Notes under the pieces: generated by a model | Database searches by the model: none | The model's input: the letters and a program-made list of their open reading frames with translations, nothing else | Told to the model about the DNA's origin: nothing | Part shown: positions 51,581 through 60,648 of the stretch, in pieces | Layout of the letters: each line of letters begins with the position of its first letter | How positions within the stretch are numbered: the first letter of the stretch is position 1 | Position numbers and translations under genes: made by a program | Source of the DNA: Sphingomonas sp. | Lineage (GTDB): Bacteria; Pseudomonadota; Alphaproteobacteria; Sphingomonadales; Sphingomonadaceae | Direction: 5' to 3' | Length of the DNA stretch: 64,000 nucleotides | Assembly (NCBI RefSeq): GCF_024508665.1 | Contig: NZ_JANINP010000002.1 | Location: 472,598-536,597, forward strand

Positions 51581-54172
51581 CTAGAACTTCGACCCGATCC
51601 GGACCCCGACGGTCTGCGGCCGGATCGGAACGATATACGGCCGCTGTCCGCAGCTGCCGCACTCCTGGAAGCGGGAGAGCTGGCCGCGGGTGTCGAAGGC
51701 ATTTTCGATGAAGACTTCGAGGTTGAAGTTCTTGAATTCCGCCCCGAGCGCGAAGTCCGCGGTAGTGAATGCTTTCAGTCGGCCGAGCAATGCCGCCGGA
51801 TTAATGATGTTACCGGTTCCCGCTTCGTAGATCGCTGTACGAATGTCGGACGACGCCGAGCTCTGGTACGATACGACGGCCTGGCCGTAGATCTTCGCGT
51901 CACCAACCGGAGCGGTATAGCGCGCCGTCCCGTTGAGCTTGACCTTGGGCGTGATCGGCAGGCGCGTGCCCTTCCGCGCCGAGATGATGTTGCCGTTGCC
52001 GGTGTCAGCGCACGTGAAGGTGGGGTCGTCGAACAGGCACAGATTCTTGGTAGTCTTGGCATCGGTATAGGACCCCGACGCGGTCAGGCTGAGCCCGCCC
52101 AAGGTCAGCGCGCTGTCGAATTCCGCACCCCAGATTCGCGCATTGGGGCCGTTATGGATCTCGGTGAAGCTGTTCTGGCCGAGGAACGAGAATTGGAACT
52201 TGTCCCAGTCCTGGCGATAGAAAGCCGCATTGAAGCGGAGCTTGCCGCCCAGCCAAGTGGTCTTCGCGCCGAGCTCGTAATTGGTCAGGAAGTCCGCGGC
52301 ATAGGGCGCTACGTCGACGCGACGATTGATGCCCCCTGGGCGGAAGCCGCGCGACACCGTGCCGTAGAACAGCAGGCCGGGCTTCGGCTTCCAGCCCAGG
52401 TTGAAGCGATAGGTCACGCCCTGGCCGGATGCTTCGACGGGGATGACACCCCCATTGGTATAAACGCCAAGGTTGGTACACGGTGCTCCCGCCACCGCTG
52501 GCGGTAACAGGGTCGTCGCTCCGCCGGTGGCGAGTGCATCGCGCAGACGTTGTCCGCCGGTGGTGAAACACTGGATGAAACCGGTCCTCGAGCTTCCCGC
52601 GCCATTATAGGGTGAATCGGTATAGCCGCTGCCCGGATTGCGGCCGAAACCGAAGAAGCCGATCAGCGTGTTGTCGTAGATGAACGCGCGCCCGCCGGCG
52701 GTGAACGTCAGCGTCGGCGTGATGTCGTAGCTCGCTTCCCCGAACATCGCGTAATCCTTGTCGACGCGATGCTGCTGGGTCAGCCACAAGGTGCCCGGCC
52801 AGCCGTTGACCGAAAGATCGGTAGCGAGACCCGGAATCTGATAATCCTGATGGATGAAGTTGCTCTGGCGCTGATAGAAGGCGCCGGCGACGATACGGAA
52901 CCGGTCGGTCGAGGGCGAGGCGACGCGGAATTCCTGGCTCATCTTCTTGAAGTGATCGGTACCCACGACGCGCTGACGCGGATCGATCGTGTTGCCGTTA
53001 TGATCCTGATAATAGAAATAGCCGGCTAGGCCGCCAACCGACGAATAGAGATTGTCATAGGCTTCCGCGTAATCGGTATAGTCGCTCGACTGCAGGTCCT
53101 TGCGATCGAGATAGGCCGCGGCATAGGTCACGTCCCAATTGCCGACCTTGCCCTCGATCGTCAGCCCGGCCTGCCAGAATTTGTCGCGGCGATATTCCGG
53201 ATAGAAATGCTGGACCTGGAGGTCGCCGACCTTGGGATCGAAGCCGTACGATCCATGGCTGCGCGTGTCCTGGTAGAGGAAGCTCGGCGTGATCGTCCAA
53301 TTGCTATCGAGATCGACCTTGAGCGCGGCGCGGCCACCCCAAATCTCGGTGTCGTTATAGTCCTTCTTGACGAAGGCGTTGTTGTTGACCGTGATACCGC
53401 CATCCGGCCGGATCGTATCGTTGGGCTGGGACGCGACTGCAGGAGAGGCGCCGGCGAGGAAGCTGCGCGTGCCCGGCACGTTGTCGATAAAGCCGGCGTC
53501 CTTCTCGTAATAACCGACCGCACGGAACGCGATGTTGGGCGACAGCGGCAGGTTGATCATCCCCTCCGCCTTGCCGCCCCAGCCGCCCTTGCTGACCTTG
53601 TTGCCCTCGAGGTCGACGCGGCCATAGGTGCCGGACGTGTCGGGCTTGTTGGTGATGATGCGGATCGTACCGGCTTCGGACGAGGCGCCGTACAATGTGC
53701 CCTGCGGGCCCGACAGGCTCTCGATGCGCGCAATGTCGTAGATATGGACGTCGAGATTGCCGCCGATCGTCGTCACCGGCTGTTCGTCGAGATAGACGCC
53801 GACCGAGGGCAACGAGCCCGAATGGTTGCCGTCGCCGCCCGACGCGACGCCGCGCATATAGACGACGTTGGTGCCCGGCGTGCCGCCCAGTGCCTGGAAC
53901 GACACCGACGGCAGCGACGCGACGTAATCCTGGAAATTCGAGATATTGAGCTCGTCGAGCTTCTTGGTGCTCAGCGCCTGGACGCTGATCGGCACGTTCT
54001 GGAGGGTCTCCGACCGCTTCAGCGCGGTGATGACGATGTCGCCGTTCTCAGCCTGATTGCTGGCCTGGCCGTCGGGCGCCGGCGGGGCGTCCTGTGCCAG
54101 GGCCGGAGTGGCGGCGAGTGCTGCCGAGGCGAGCAACGCACTGACGACAAGACGACGGCGAAGGAGTGACAT
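51581..54172 (-). CDS. TonB-dependent outer-membrane receptor
   Basis: 863 residues, with AAGGGG 6 nt before the ATG at 54172. Signal peptide (SALLASAALAATPALA), TonB-box-like GDIVITALKRSETLQNVPISVQALS, plug (NISNFQDYVASLPSVSFQALGGTPGTNVVYMRGVASGG...YGASSEAGTIRIITNKPD), then a barrel ending in Phe. This long plug with the LQNVPISV start is the sphingomonad type. It is downstream of a TPR-sulfotransferase and upstream of the ferredoxin reductase on the same strand. Substrate unknown; such receptors carry siderophores, sugars or aromatics. Confidence 0.94.
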   Translation of the reverse strand: MSLLRRRLVVSALLASAALAATPALAQDAPPAPDGQASNQAENGDIVITALKRSETLQNVPISVQALSTKKLDELNISNFQDYVASLPSVSFQALGGTPGTNVVYMRGVASGGDGNHSGSLPSVGVYLDEQPVTTIGGNLDVHIYDIARIESLSGPQGTLYGASSEAGTIRIITNKPDTSGTYGRVDLEGNKVSKGGWGGKAEGMINLPLSPNIAFRAVGYYEKDAGFIDNVPGTRSFLAGASPAVASQPNDTIRPDGGITVNNNAFVKKDYNDTEIWGGRAALKVDLDSNWTITPSFLYQDTRSHGSYGFDPKVGDLQVQHFYPEYRRDKFWQAGLTIEGKVGNWDVTYAAAYLDRKDLQSSDYTDYAEAYDNLYSSVGGLAGYFYYQDHNGNTIDPRQRVVGTDHFKKMSQEFRVASPSTDRFRIVAGAFYQRQSNFIHQDYQIPGLATDLSVNGWPGTLWLTQQHRVDKDYAMFGEASYDITPTLTFTAGGRAFIYDNTLIGFFGFGRNPGSGYTDSPYNGAGSSRTGFIQCFTTGGQRLRDALATGGATTLLPPAVAGAPCTNLGVYTNGGVIPVEASGQGVTYRFNLGWKPKPGLLFYGTVSRGFRPGGINRRVDVAPYAADFLTNYELGAKTTWLGGKLRFNAAFYRQDWDKFQFSFLGQNSFTEIHNGPNARIWGAEFDSALTLGGLSLTASGSYTDAKTTKNLCLFDDPTFTCADTGNGNIISARKGTRLPITPKVKLNGTARYTAPVGDAKIYGQAVVSYQSSASSDIRTAIYEAGTGNIINPAALLGRLKAFTTADFALGAEFKNFNLEVFIENAFDTRGQLSRFQECGSCGQRPYIVPIRPQTVGVRIGSKF

Positions 54173-54277
54173 GGAAAGCCCCTTTTGCGTTTTTGTTACG
54201 GCAGCGTGTTAGCGGGCGCAGCATTCGTCAAGCGAAGAGCAGGGGGCACGATATTTACATGCCGACGCGTTGCGTTT

Positions 54278-55894
54278 TTACAACGCGGCCGGAGCGGCCG
54301 GATAAGCGTCGAGCACGTCGCCCAATGCGGATTTGAGCGGATCCAGCCACGCGTCGAATGGCTTCCAGGCCTCTGTACCTTCACGGAAAATAGGCTGCCG
54401 GACCTGTTCCGAACTGGCCGTCCGCACCGCTCGCTCGGTTTCGTGGAACGCCAGACAGGCCGGTTCGAACTCCAGCCCGCAATAATCGAGCAACCGGCGC
54501 ACTTCGCGCTCGGTATGGTCGACCATATCCTCGTAGATCACGCGATGGACGCGGCCCGGCAGCACGCGATCGACATACGCCATCAGCCGCACATAGTCGC
54601 GGTAATAGCGCCCCATATCCTCCAGTGCGTAGCTGAACGCCTGGCCGCGCGCGAAATGCTGCTTGAAATTGGAGAAGCAGCAGCCGAGCGGGTGACGCCG
54701 CGCATCGATGATCTTCGCCTTGGGCAGGATCAGGTGGATGAACGGCAGATGCGCCCAGTTGTTGGGCAATTTGTCGATGAAGAACGGCCGGTCGGTGCGG
54801 CGCTGAATGCGCGTGCGCTTGAGATATTCCTCGCCCAGCGCACGCAGCTTTTCGGGAGGGAAATCGGCCATGCCTTCGGGGTAATTCTGGTCGCGCCGCG
54901 CCAAAGCGGGGATGTCGGGTAGCTCCGACGTGCCCTCGACCAGGCTGTGGCTCGACAATATCTGTTCGATCAGCGTCGACCCGGCGCGCGGCATGCCGAG
55001 GATGAAGATCGGGTCGGGCGCGTCGCACCCTTGCCCGGCGCGCTCGGCCAGGAAACCGGGCGTGAACAGCGCGATCGAGCGGTCGACGAAGCGTTCGGTC
55101 TCGTCGGCCTCATAGACCAGCTTCGTCCGCCGCAGCGCGTTGCCCGCCTCATAGTGACGGAAGGCGGCCTCGGCCTGACGGCGATCCTCGAACGCCTTGC
55201 CCAACGCAAAGTCGAGGTGGAAACGGTCCTCGTCCGAGATTTCCGGATCGGCGAGCGCGCTTTCCATCGCCGCGATATCCGCATCGTCGAACTTGACCGT
55301 CTTGAGATTGGCGAGGCTCCACCAGGCCTCTCCCAAGGCCGGCATCAGCGCGAGCGCGCGGCGATAGGCCGCAATCCCGTCCTGCTGGCGCCCGACCGTC
55401 TTGAGGATATGCCCATAGGTCATCCACACGCGCGGCTGGTTGGGCGCGTCCTTGAGCACCCGGTCGTACAGTGCGATCGCGCCGTCGAAATCGCCGATCC
55501 GCCCGAAGGCCGCCGCCTGAAGATTGGCGTGACCGGGATTGTCCGGATCCTCGGCGACCACGCGCTCGAGTTCGTCGATCGCCTCGCCTGGACGGTTAAG
55601 GCGGTAGAGGACCAGCGCGAGGTTGGCGCGCGCCGCGGTGAACGCCGGCGACAGTTCGATCGCACGGCGCAGCAATGCCTCGGAATCGCGATAGCGCCCG
55701 ATCCGCCCGGCAAGCTCCGCCAGCATGCGCATCGCCGCGACGTCGAACGGATCGTCCTTGAGATGCTGTTTGAGCAAAGGTTCGGCGACGTGCAGTGCAT
55801 TGTCGTTGAGCGCCATCGCCGCCTCGACCAGCCGCGGATGATAGCGCCCGGCCATCGCCATATTGCCCGTTCTGCCTGGTGCCTCGTTTGTCAT
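54278..55894 (-). CDS. TPR-repeat sulfotransferase family protein
   Basis: 538 residues from the ATG at 55894. About eight TPR units fill residues 20-245 (AALLRRAIELSPAFTAARANLALVLYRL and so on), then a sulfotransferase domain with the PAPS 5'-phosphosulfate loop in FILGMPRAGSTLIEQILSSH and the 3'-phosphate region near DARRHPLGCCFSNFKQHF. No signal peptide or membrane helix; cytoplasmic. TPR-sulfotransferases often adjoin TonB receptors in sphingomonads, as here (105 nt). The acceptor molecule is unknown. Confidence 0.9.
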   Translation of the reverse strand: MTNEAPGRTGNMAMAGRYHPRLVEAAMALNDNALHVAEPLLKQHLKDDPFDVAAMRMLAELAGRIGRYRDSEALLRRAIELSPAFTAARANLALVLYRLNRPGEAIDELERVVAEDPDNPGHANLQAAAFGRIGDFDGAIALYDRVLKDAPNQPRVWMTYGHILKTVGRQQDGIAAYRRALALMPALGEAWWSLANLKTVKFDDADIAAMESALADPEISDEDRFHLDFALGKAFEDRRQAEAAFRHYEAGNALRRTKLVYEADETERFVDRSIALFTPGFLAERAGQGCDAPDPIFILGMPRAGSTLIEQILSSHSLVEGTSELPDIPALARRDQNYPEGMADFPPEKLRALGEEYLKRTRIQRRTDRPFFIDKLPNNWAHLPFIHLILPKAKIIDARRHPLGCCFSNFKQHFARGQAFSYALEDMGRYYRDYVRLMAYVDRVLPGRVHRVIYEDMVDHTEREVRRLLDYCGLEFEPACLAFHETERAVRTASSEQVRQPIFREGTEAWKPFDAWLDPLKSALGDVLDAYPAAPAAL

Positions 55895-55943
55895 GCAGGG
55901 GTACCCTAAGGCGCACATTCGAGGCCCGCAACGTGCCCAATAA

Positions 55944-56046
55944 AGCCCCTCCCCTTCAGGGGAGGGGTTGGGGGTGGGGCAGTGCCTCAAGCAAGTCGCC
56001 AAGAGGATCAGCCCCACCCCAACCCCTCTCCTCAAGGGGAGGGGCT
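55944..56046. repeat. 103-bp palindromic repeat
   Basis: Arms 55944-55980 and 56011-56046 are near-perfect inverted repeats, each itself able to fold (CCCCTCCCC...GGGGAGGGG), around a 30-nt centre. It lies between the divergent sulfotransferase and APC permease genes. Similar in style to, but different in sequence from, the 152-bp elements. Confidence 0.75.
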
Positions 56047-56107
56047 AAAGCAGTTCTCCTAGCGTAGCCCGTTCCAACGTGCTTTGCTGCGCACGAGGGG
56101 AGCCGCG

Positions 56108-57403
56108 ATGGACACCAGCGACAAAAGGCCTTTCGGATTCTGGACCGCAACGGCGCTCGTCGTCGGCGGGATGATCGGGTCCGGCATCTTCATGATGCCG
56201 GCCGCGCTCGCGCCGTTCGGCTGGACCGGATCGATCGCCTGGATCGTCAGCATCGCCGGTGCGCTCGCCATCGCCTATACGATCGGCCGCATGGCGCAGG
56301 CCATGCCGGAGGCGACCGGCGCGGTCGCCATCACTGGTGCAGCATTGGGCGAACTGGCGGGCGTGCTCGTCGGCTGGAGCTATTGGGTATCGGTATGGTG
56401 CGCCAATGCCGCCATCGCCACGGCCGCGACGTCCTATCTCGCCGCTATCGTCCCACCGCTCGATGCGACGCCATGGGCCGGCGCGCTGACCTCGGTCGCG
56501 CTGCTGTGGTTGCTGACCTTGCTCAACCTCGCCGGCGCGCGGGCGGCGGGACGGTTTCAGGTGGTGACGACGATCCTCAAGATCACGCCGTTGATCGCGG
56601 TCATCGTCATCGCGCTGTCGCTGGGTGTGCGCGGAGAGGTCCATCTGCCCGCATTTCCCGCGGAGCAGGCAGTGATTGCCAGCATCGCCACCGCCGTCAC
56701 GCTGACCCTGTTTCCTCTGGTCGGCTTCGAATCCGCCGGGGTCGCCGCCGAGCGCGTGCGCGATCCCGAGCGCAACATCATGCGCGCGAGCATGGCGGGC
56801 ACGATAGGCACGGGCTTGCTCTACATCCTGGTCTGCTCGGCGATAGTGCTGATCCTGTCGCCGGACGCAGTGACCAAATCTTCCGCGCCGTTCGCCTTGT
56901 TCGTCGGCCAGTTCTGGGGATCCGGCGCGTCGCAAACGATCGCCCTGTTCGCCGCCATCGCCGCGATCGGCGCGCTCAACGGCTGGGTCCTGATCCAGGG
57001 CGAGGTGCCGCTGGGCATGGCGCGGGCGGGCTTGCTGCCCGGCTGGTTCTCCAAGGTGTCGGCGCGGGACGTGCCGGTGCGGGTGCTGCTGCTGTCCTCG
57101 ACGCTCGGAACGGTGCTGCTGCTCTTTACCGCCAGTCCCACCCTCGGCGGCGTGTTCCAGTTCATGGCGATCCTGGCGTCGTGCGCGACCCTCTGGCTCT
57201 ATCTCGCCATTTGCGTGGCCGCACTGGTCCGCCGCATCGCGATGCCGACCGCGGCGATCGGCGTGGCATTCTCGCTGTTCGCCTTCTGGGGCGCCGGATG
57301 GGAAGCGGCCGGACTCAGCGTGATACTGATGCTGACCGCGATCCCGCTCTATTTCCTGCGGCCCAAGGCAACTCTGGGTGATGGTATTGACTTGGTCCAT
57401 TGA
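56108..57403 (+). CDS. APC-family amino acid permease/antiporter
   Basis: 431 residues from the ATG at 56108 (GGGGAG 5 nt upstream). About 12 membrane helices. TM1 carries GGMIGSGIFMMPA, the substrate-binding motif of APC transporters close to AdiC/basic amino acid:agmatine antiporters; LVGFESAGVAAERVRDPERNIMRA is the conserved central loop. Substrate is likely an amino acid or amine. The stop codon's last base is the first base of repeat copy B, so the element ends exactly at the gene. Confidence 0.92.
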   Translation: MDTSDKRPFGFWTATALVVGGMIGSGIFMMPAALAPFGWTGSIAWIVSIAGALAIAYTIGRMAQAMPEATGAVAITGAALGELAGVLVGWSYWVSVWCANAAIATAATSYLAAIVPPLDATPWAGALTSVALLWLLTLLNLAGARAAGRFQVVTTILKITPLIAVIVIALSLGVRGEVHLPAFPAEQAVIASIATAVTLTLFPLVGFESAGVAAERVRDPERNIMRASMAGTIGTGLLYILVCSAIVLILSPDAVTKSSAPFALFVGQFWGSGASQTIALFAAIAAIGALNGWVLIQGEVPLGMARAGLLPGWFSKVSARDVPVRVLLLSSTLGTVLLLFTASPTLGGVFQFMAILASCATLWLYLAICVAALVRRIAMPTAAIGVAFSLFAFWGAGWEAAGLSVILMLTAIPLYFLRPKATLGDGIDLVH

Positions 57404-57554
57404 CCCTCACCCTTCCCACCGCCTGCGGCGGCGGGCCCCTTCCCTCTCCCGTTGGGCGTGTTGGGTAAACAGCGCCCCGCGCTGTTTAGGCCATGCCGGG
57501 GGCATGGCCGACCCAACACGGGAGGGAGGCGCGAAGCGCCGGAAGGGTGAGGGT
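57403..57554. repeat. 152-bp palindromic element, copy B (inverted copy of A)
   Basis: Reverse complement of copy A with about 4 mismatches, same 152-bp length and termini (ACCCTCACCCTTCC / GGAAGGGTGAGGGT). It begins at the final base of the APC permease stop codon and lies between convergent genes. No clear target duplication was seen at either copy. Confidence 0.85.
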
Positions 57555-57587
57555 GAATAAAGATCGATAAGCAGATCTCAGCATGTC

Positions 57588-59195
57588 CTAGCCGAACAGC
57601 CGGCCTAGCACCGACCGGTCGCGCAATATCTCGTGCGCCGCATTGTGCCCCGGCGCGCCGGTGACGCCACCGCCCGGATGCGTGCCCGCCCCGCACATAT
57701 AGAGGCCTTTGATCGGGCTGCGGTAATCGCCGTGGCCGAGCACCGGGCGCGCCGCCCAGAGCTGATCGAGCGACATGTTGCCATGCATGATGTCGCCGCC
57801 GATCAGCCCGAACTTGCGTTCGAGGTCGAGCGGCGAGTGGATCTGGCGCGCGATGATCGACGCCTTGAAATTCGGCGCATGGTCGTTGACCGTGTCAATG
57901 ATCAGATCGGCCGCCGCCTCGCGCTCGTCGTCCCAGGAACGACCGTCCGGAAGCGTCGGCGCGAATTGCTGGCAGAACAGGCTGGCGATGTGCATCCCCG
58001 GCGGCGCCAGGCTGTCGTCGACCGAGGTCGGGAGCTTCATCTCGACGATCGGCTTCTTGGACCAGCCGTGAGCCTTCGCATCGGTGAACGCCTGGTCCAT
58101 ATAATCGAGCGTCGGCGAGATGATGATGCCGCAGGTGTGATGCTCGGCCTTTTCCTTGCCCGGAAGCACGGTGAAATCGGGCAATTCGCTGAGCGCGACG
58201 TTCATCCGGAAGGTGCCCGATCCGGCCTTGAAGCGGTCCATGCGATGCGCGAATTCGGGCGGCAGATCGGCGCGGTCGACCAATTGGCGGAAGAGCAAGG
58301 CCGGGCCGGCGTTCGACGCGACGATCGATGCGGCGATCTCCTCGCCGCTTTCGAGCACGACGCCGGCGACCTTGCCGCCATCGACGAGCACGCGCGTGAC
58401 CGGCGCTTCCAGGCTGATCTCGACGCCTGCCTCCTCGCAGGCTTCGGCCATGTATCTGGTGATCGCGCCCATGCCGCCGACCGAATGGCCCCACATGCCC
58501 TTCTTGCCATTGATCTCGCCGAACACGTGATGGAGCAGGACATAGGCCGATCCCGGCGTGTCCGGGCTGGCATAATTGCCGACCACCGCGTCGAAGCCGA
58601 ACGCGGCCTTGATATATTCGTTCTCGTACCAGCCATCGAGGAAATCTCGCGCCGACTTGACGAACAGGTCCATCACGTCGCGCTGCGCCTCGATCGGCAT
58701 GCCGGCGAGCTTCTTGCCCTGTGCGGCGGCGGCGATCAGCGCGCGCAGGCCGCCGCCGGCATTGGGCGGCGTCTTGAGCGAGAGGTCGCGCAGCACATCG
58801 GCGACGCGCTCGAGCGCTTCCTCATATTTCGGGAAGGTATCGGCATCCTTCTGGCTGTAGCGCGCGAATTCGGCCCGCGTCCGATCCTCGCCGCCGCCGA
58901 GTTTGAGATAGCCGCCTTCGTGCGGGAAGAAGTTGCTGATCGTGCGTTCGATGATCCGCCAGCCGCGTTCGTGCAGGCGCATGTCCTTGATCACCTTGGG
59001 CCGCAGCAGGCTGACCGTATAACTCGCGGTCGAGTTGCGGAAACCGGGATGGAACTCCTCGGTGACCGCGGCGCCGCCGACGATGTTCCGCCGTTCGAGC
59101 ACGCGCACCTTGAGCCCGGCGCGCGCGAGGTAGAAAGCGCAGACCAGGCCGTTATGGCCACCGCCGATGATCAGTGCGTCGTATTTCTTGGTCAC
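57588..59195 (-). CDS. FAD-dependent oxidoreductase, PYROXD2/phytoene-dehydrogenase-like
   Basis: 535 residues. N-terminal FAD dinucleotide motif (DALIIGGGHNGLVCAFYLARAG), then KVRVLERRNIVGGAAVTEEFHPGF, and the C-terminal FAD motif GLYMCGAGTHPGGGVTGAPGHNAAHEILRD, as in the CrtI/PYROXD2 (amine oxidase superfamily) group. Not necessarily carotenoid-related: no carotenoid genes are nearby, and this subgroup is often found with amine catabolism genes. It lies next to a Rieske oxygenase and downstream of a repeat. Confidence 0.92.
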   Translation of the reverse strand: MTKKYDALIIGGGHNGLVCAFYLARAGLKVRVLERRNIVGGAAVTEEFHPGFRNSTASYTVSLLRPKVIKDMRLHERGWRIIERTISNFFPHEGGYLKLGGGEDRTRAEFARYSQKDADTFPKYEEALERVADVLRDLSLKTPPNAGGGLRALIAAAAQGKKLAGMPIEAQRDVMDLFVKSARDFLDGWYENEYIKAAFGFDAVVGNYASPDTPGSAYVLLHHVFGEINGKKGMWGHSVGGMGAITRYMAEACEEAGVEISLEAPVTRVLVDGGKVAGVVLESGEEIAASIVASNAGPALLFRQLVDRADLPPEFAHRMDRFKAGSGTFRMNVALSELPDFTVLPGKEKAEHHTCGIIISPTLDYMDQAFTDAKAHGWSKKPIVEMKLPTSVDDSLAPPGMHIASLFCQQFAPTLPDGRSWDDEREAAADLIIDTVNDHAPNFKASIIARQIHSPLDLERKFGLIGGDIMHGNMSLDQLWAARPVLGHGDYRSPIKGLYMCGAGTHPGGGVTGAPGHNAAHEILRDRSVLGRLFG

Positions 59196-59199
59196 TACA

Positions 59200-59310
59200 A
59201 GCCCTCTCCCTTTGGGAGAGGGTTGGGTGAGGGCAGCTACTGCCTCACCGAACTGCCCTCACCCTTCCGCCGGCTACGCCGGCTCCCTCCCTCTCCCAAG
59301 GGGAGAGGGA
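59200..59310. repeat. About 110-bp palindromic repeat
   Basis: Both ends carry inverted CCCTCTCCC/GGGAGAGGG arms, and the inner part holds GGTGAGGGCAG and CTGCCCTCACC. It lies between the PYROXD2-like start and the Rieske stop on the same strand. The sequence type recalls the 152-bp element but is distinct. Confidence 0.7.
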
Positions 59311-59317
59311 TTAATTT

Positions 59318-60496
59318 CTAAACTTGTCGCGGCCTTCGCGACCATCCCCGTGCCGGCGCGCGGTGCAGCCGTGCTTCCGGGATGATGTGGCGGATCTTCC
59401 TGGCGAAGCTGCGCAGGCACACTTCGCTCGCACCGATCGGGCCCGCCGCATAGCTTTGCGAGGCCATGCCTTGCTGGACGCGCTCGATCAGCCATGTATC
59501 CTCGGCATTGACCACGCGATTGATCCGCCAATTGGCATAGCGCACCAGCTTCATCTCACGCCGGCCGTCAGGCAACGCGAACGCCATCTCGCGCAATAGG
59601 CTGGTGGTCGGCGTCAGCGGCAGCCATTGCATGAAGTCGATCTGATCGGCGTAGAGGTCGAACGCCATGTTCGGCCACAGCTTGTAATACAGCCACAACC
59701 GCTGGTTCGCTTCCGGCAGGTTATCCACGCGCGGCAGATACTTCTGATAGAAGCGCTCCCAGACGTTGTCGGACACGCGATCGACAATCTGGCCCGACAT
59801 CTTGTCGACCCAGGGCTGCGCCTCGATCGCATAGCTCTTGCCGAACAGGCGGGTCAGCCCGTCATGCGCGACCGGGATGTGGAGGTTGTCCGAATAATTA
59901 TCTCCGACATTCTTCCAATTGACCTGGCGCTCGCGCAACCGGACCGGGCTGATGCAGCGCATGTCCTCGAAACGATAAGGCGCGATTTCGTGGTCGTAGG
60001 GCGCCATCATCGCCGCGACTGACGGGCCGCCATCGTCCTGCAACCGCACGAAGACGAAACCACGCCAGATCTCGACATCGACCGCGGCGAGCCCGTTGTC
60101 CTCCAGCCGCAACGCGGGATAATCGCCTTTCATCGGTACGCCCGACAGTCGCCCGTCGGTTTCATAGACCCAGGCGTGATAGGGGCAGACCAGCTTCTTG
60201 GCGCACCCAGTCGGCCCTTCGACCAGCCGCATCGCGCGGTGGCGGCAGACGTTTGTGAAGGCGCGAACCTCACCGTCCTGACCGCGCATCGCGATCACGC
60301 TTTCGCCGAGATAGTCGAGCGTGTGAAAGGCGCCGGGCCGGGCGATATCGCTCTCATGACAGACGATCTGCCAGGACGGGCGCAGCACCCGCGCCATCTC
60401 GACCTCGAAATATTCGGGATCGGTATAGAGCCAGCCGGGCAGGCTCCAATCGGCGTCGGGATCATGGTCCTCGATGTCGGCGTAGCGATGCGCCAT
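59318..60496 (-). CDS. Rieske [2Fe-2S] ring-hydroxylating/N-demethylating oxygenase, alpha subunit
   Basis: 392 residues from the ATG at 60496 (GGGGA 6 nt upstream). The Rieske cluster ligands are Cys-x-His (CRHRAM) and Cys-x2-His (CPYHAW). The mononuclear iron site reads GDNYSDNLHIPVAH: Asp bridging residue, then His and His spaced as in naphthalene-dioxygenase-type enzymes. It is close in general layout (W-L-Y-T-D-P-E-Y-F...) to enzymes acting on carnitine, betaine or stachydrine, though those often have Glu at the bridging place. A ferredoxin reductase 8 kb away could supply electrons. It is divergent from a BetI-like TetR gene, with a palindrome between. Confidence 0.9.
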   Translation of the reverse strand: MAHRYADIEDHDPDADWSLPGWLYTDPEYFEVEMARVLRPSWQIVCHESDIARPGAFHTLDYLGESVIAMRGQDGEVRAFTNVCRHRAMRLVEGPTGCAKKLVCPYHAWVYETDGRLSGVPMKGDYPALRLEDNGLAAVDVEIWRGFVFVRLQDDGGPSVAAMMAPYDHEIAPYRFEDMRCISPVRLRERQVNWKNVGDNYSDNLHIPVAHDGLTRLFGKSYAIEAQPWVDKMSGQIVDRVSDNVWERFYQKYLPRVDNLPEANQRLWLYYKLWPNMAFDLYADQIDFMQWLPLTPTTSLLREMAFALPDGRREMKLVRYANWRINRVVNAEDTWLIERVQQGMASQSYAAGPIGASEVCLRSFARKIRHIIPEARLHRAPARGWSRRPRQV

Positions 60497-60513
60497 GACT
60501 AATCCCCGATTGC

Positions 60514-60530
60514 TTGTTGTACGATCGTAT
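60514..60530. promoter_or_regulatory. Palindromic operator candidate between Rieske and TetR genes
   Basis: TTGTACGATCGTATAA (from 60517) is a near-palindrome with perfect core TACGATCGTA (60520-60529). The 12-mer TTGTTGTACGAT (60514-60525) recurs upstream of the M20 peptidase gene at 62907-62918, at a similar distance and in the same orientation relative to the gene. Confidence 0.5.
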
Positions 60531-60648
60531 AATAAGGAACCCGCTATTGCAACTACCGTCATGCCAGGCTTGTCCCGGCATCCACTGTGCATCATGCAGC
60601 GGCGGAGAGATGGAGGAGTGGACCCGGCACAAGGCCGGGTGAGGAACG

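Noticed and set aside
57588..59195. Carotenoid phytoene desaturase (CrtI)
   Set aside because: The FAD motifs fit, but no carotenoid genes are nearby and the sequence is closer to the PYROXD2 side of the family.
57633..59321. 562-codon plus-strand frame opposite the PYROXD2-like gene
   Set aside because: Antisense shadow of a gene with complete FAD motifs.
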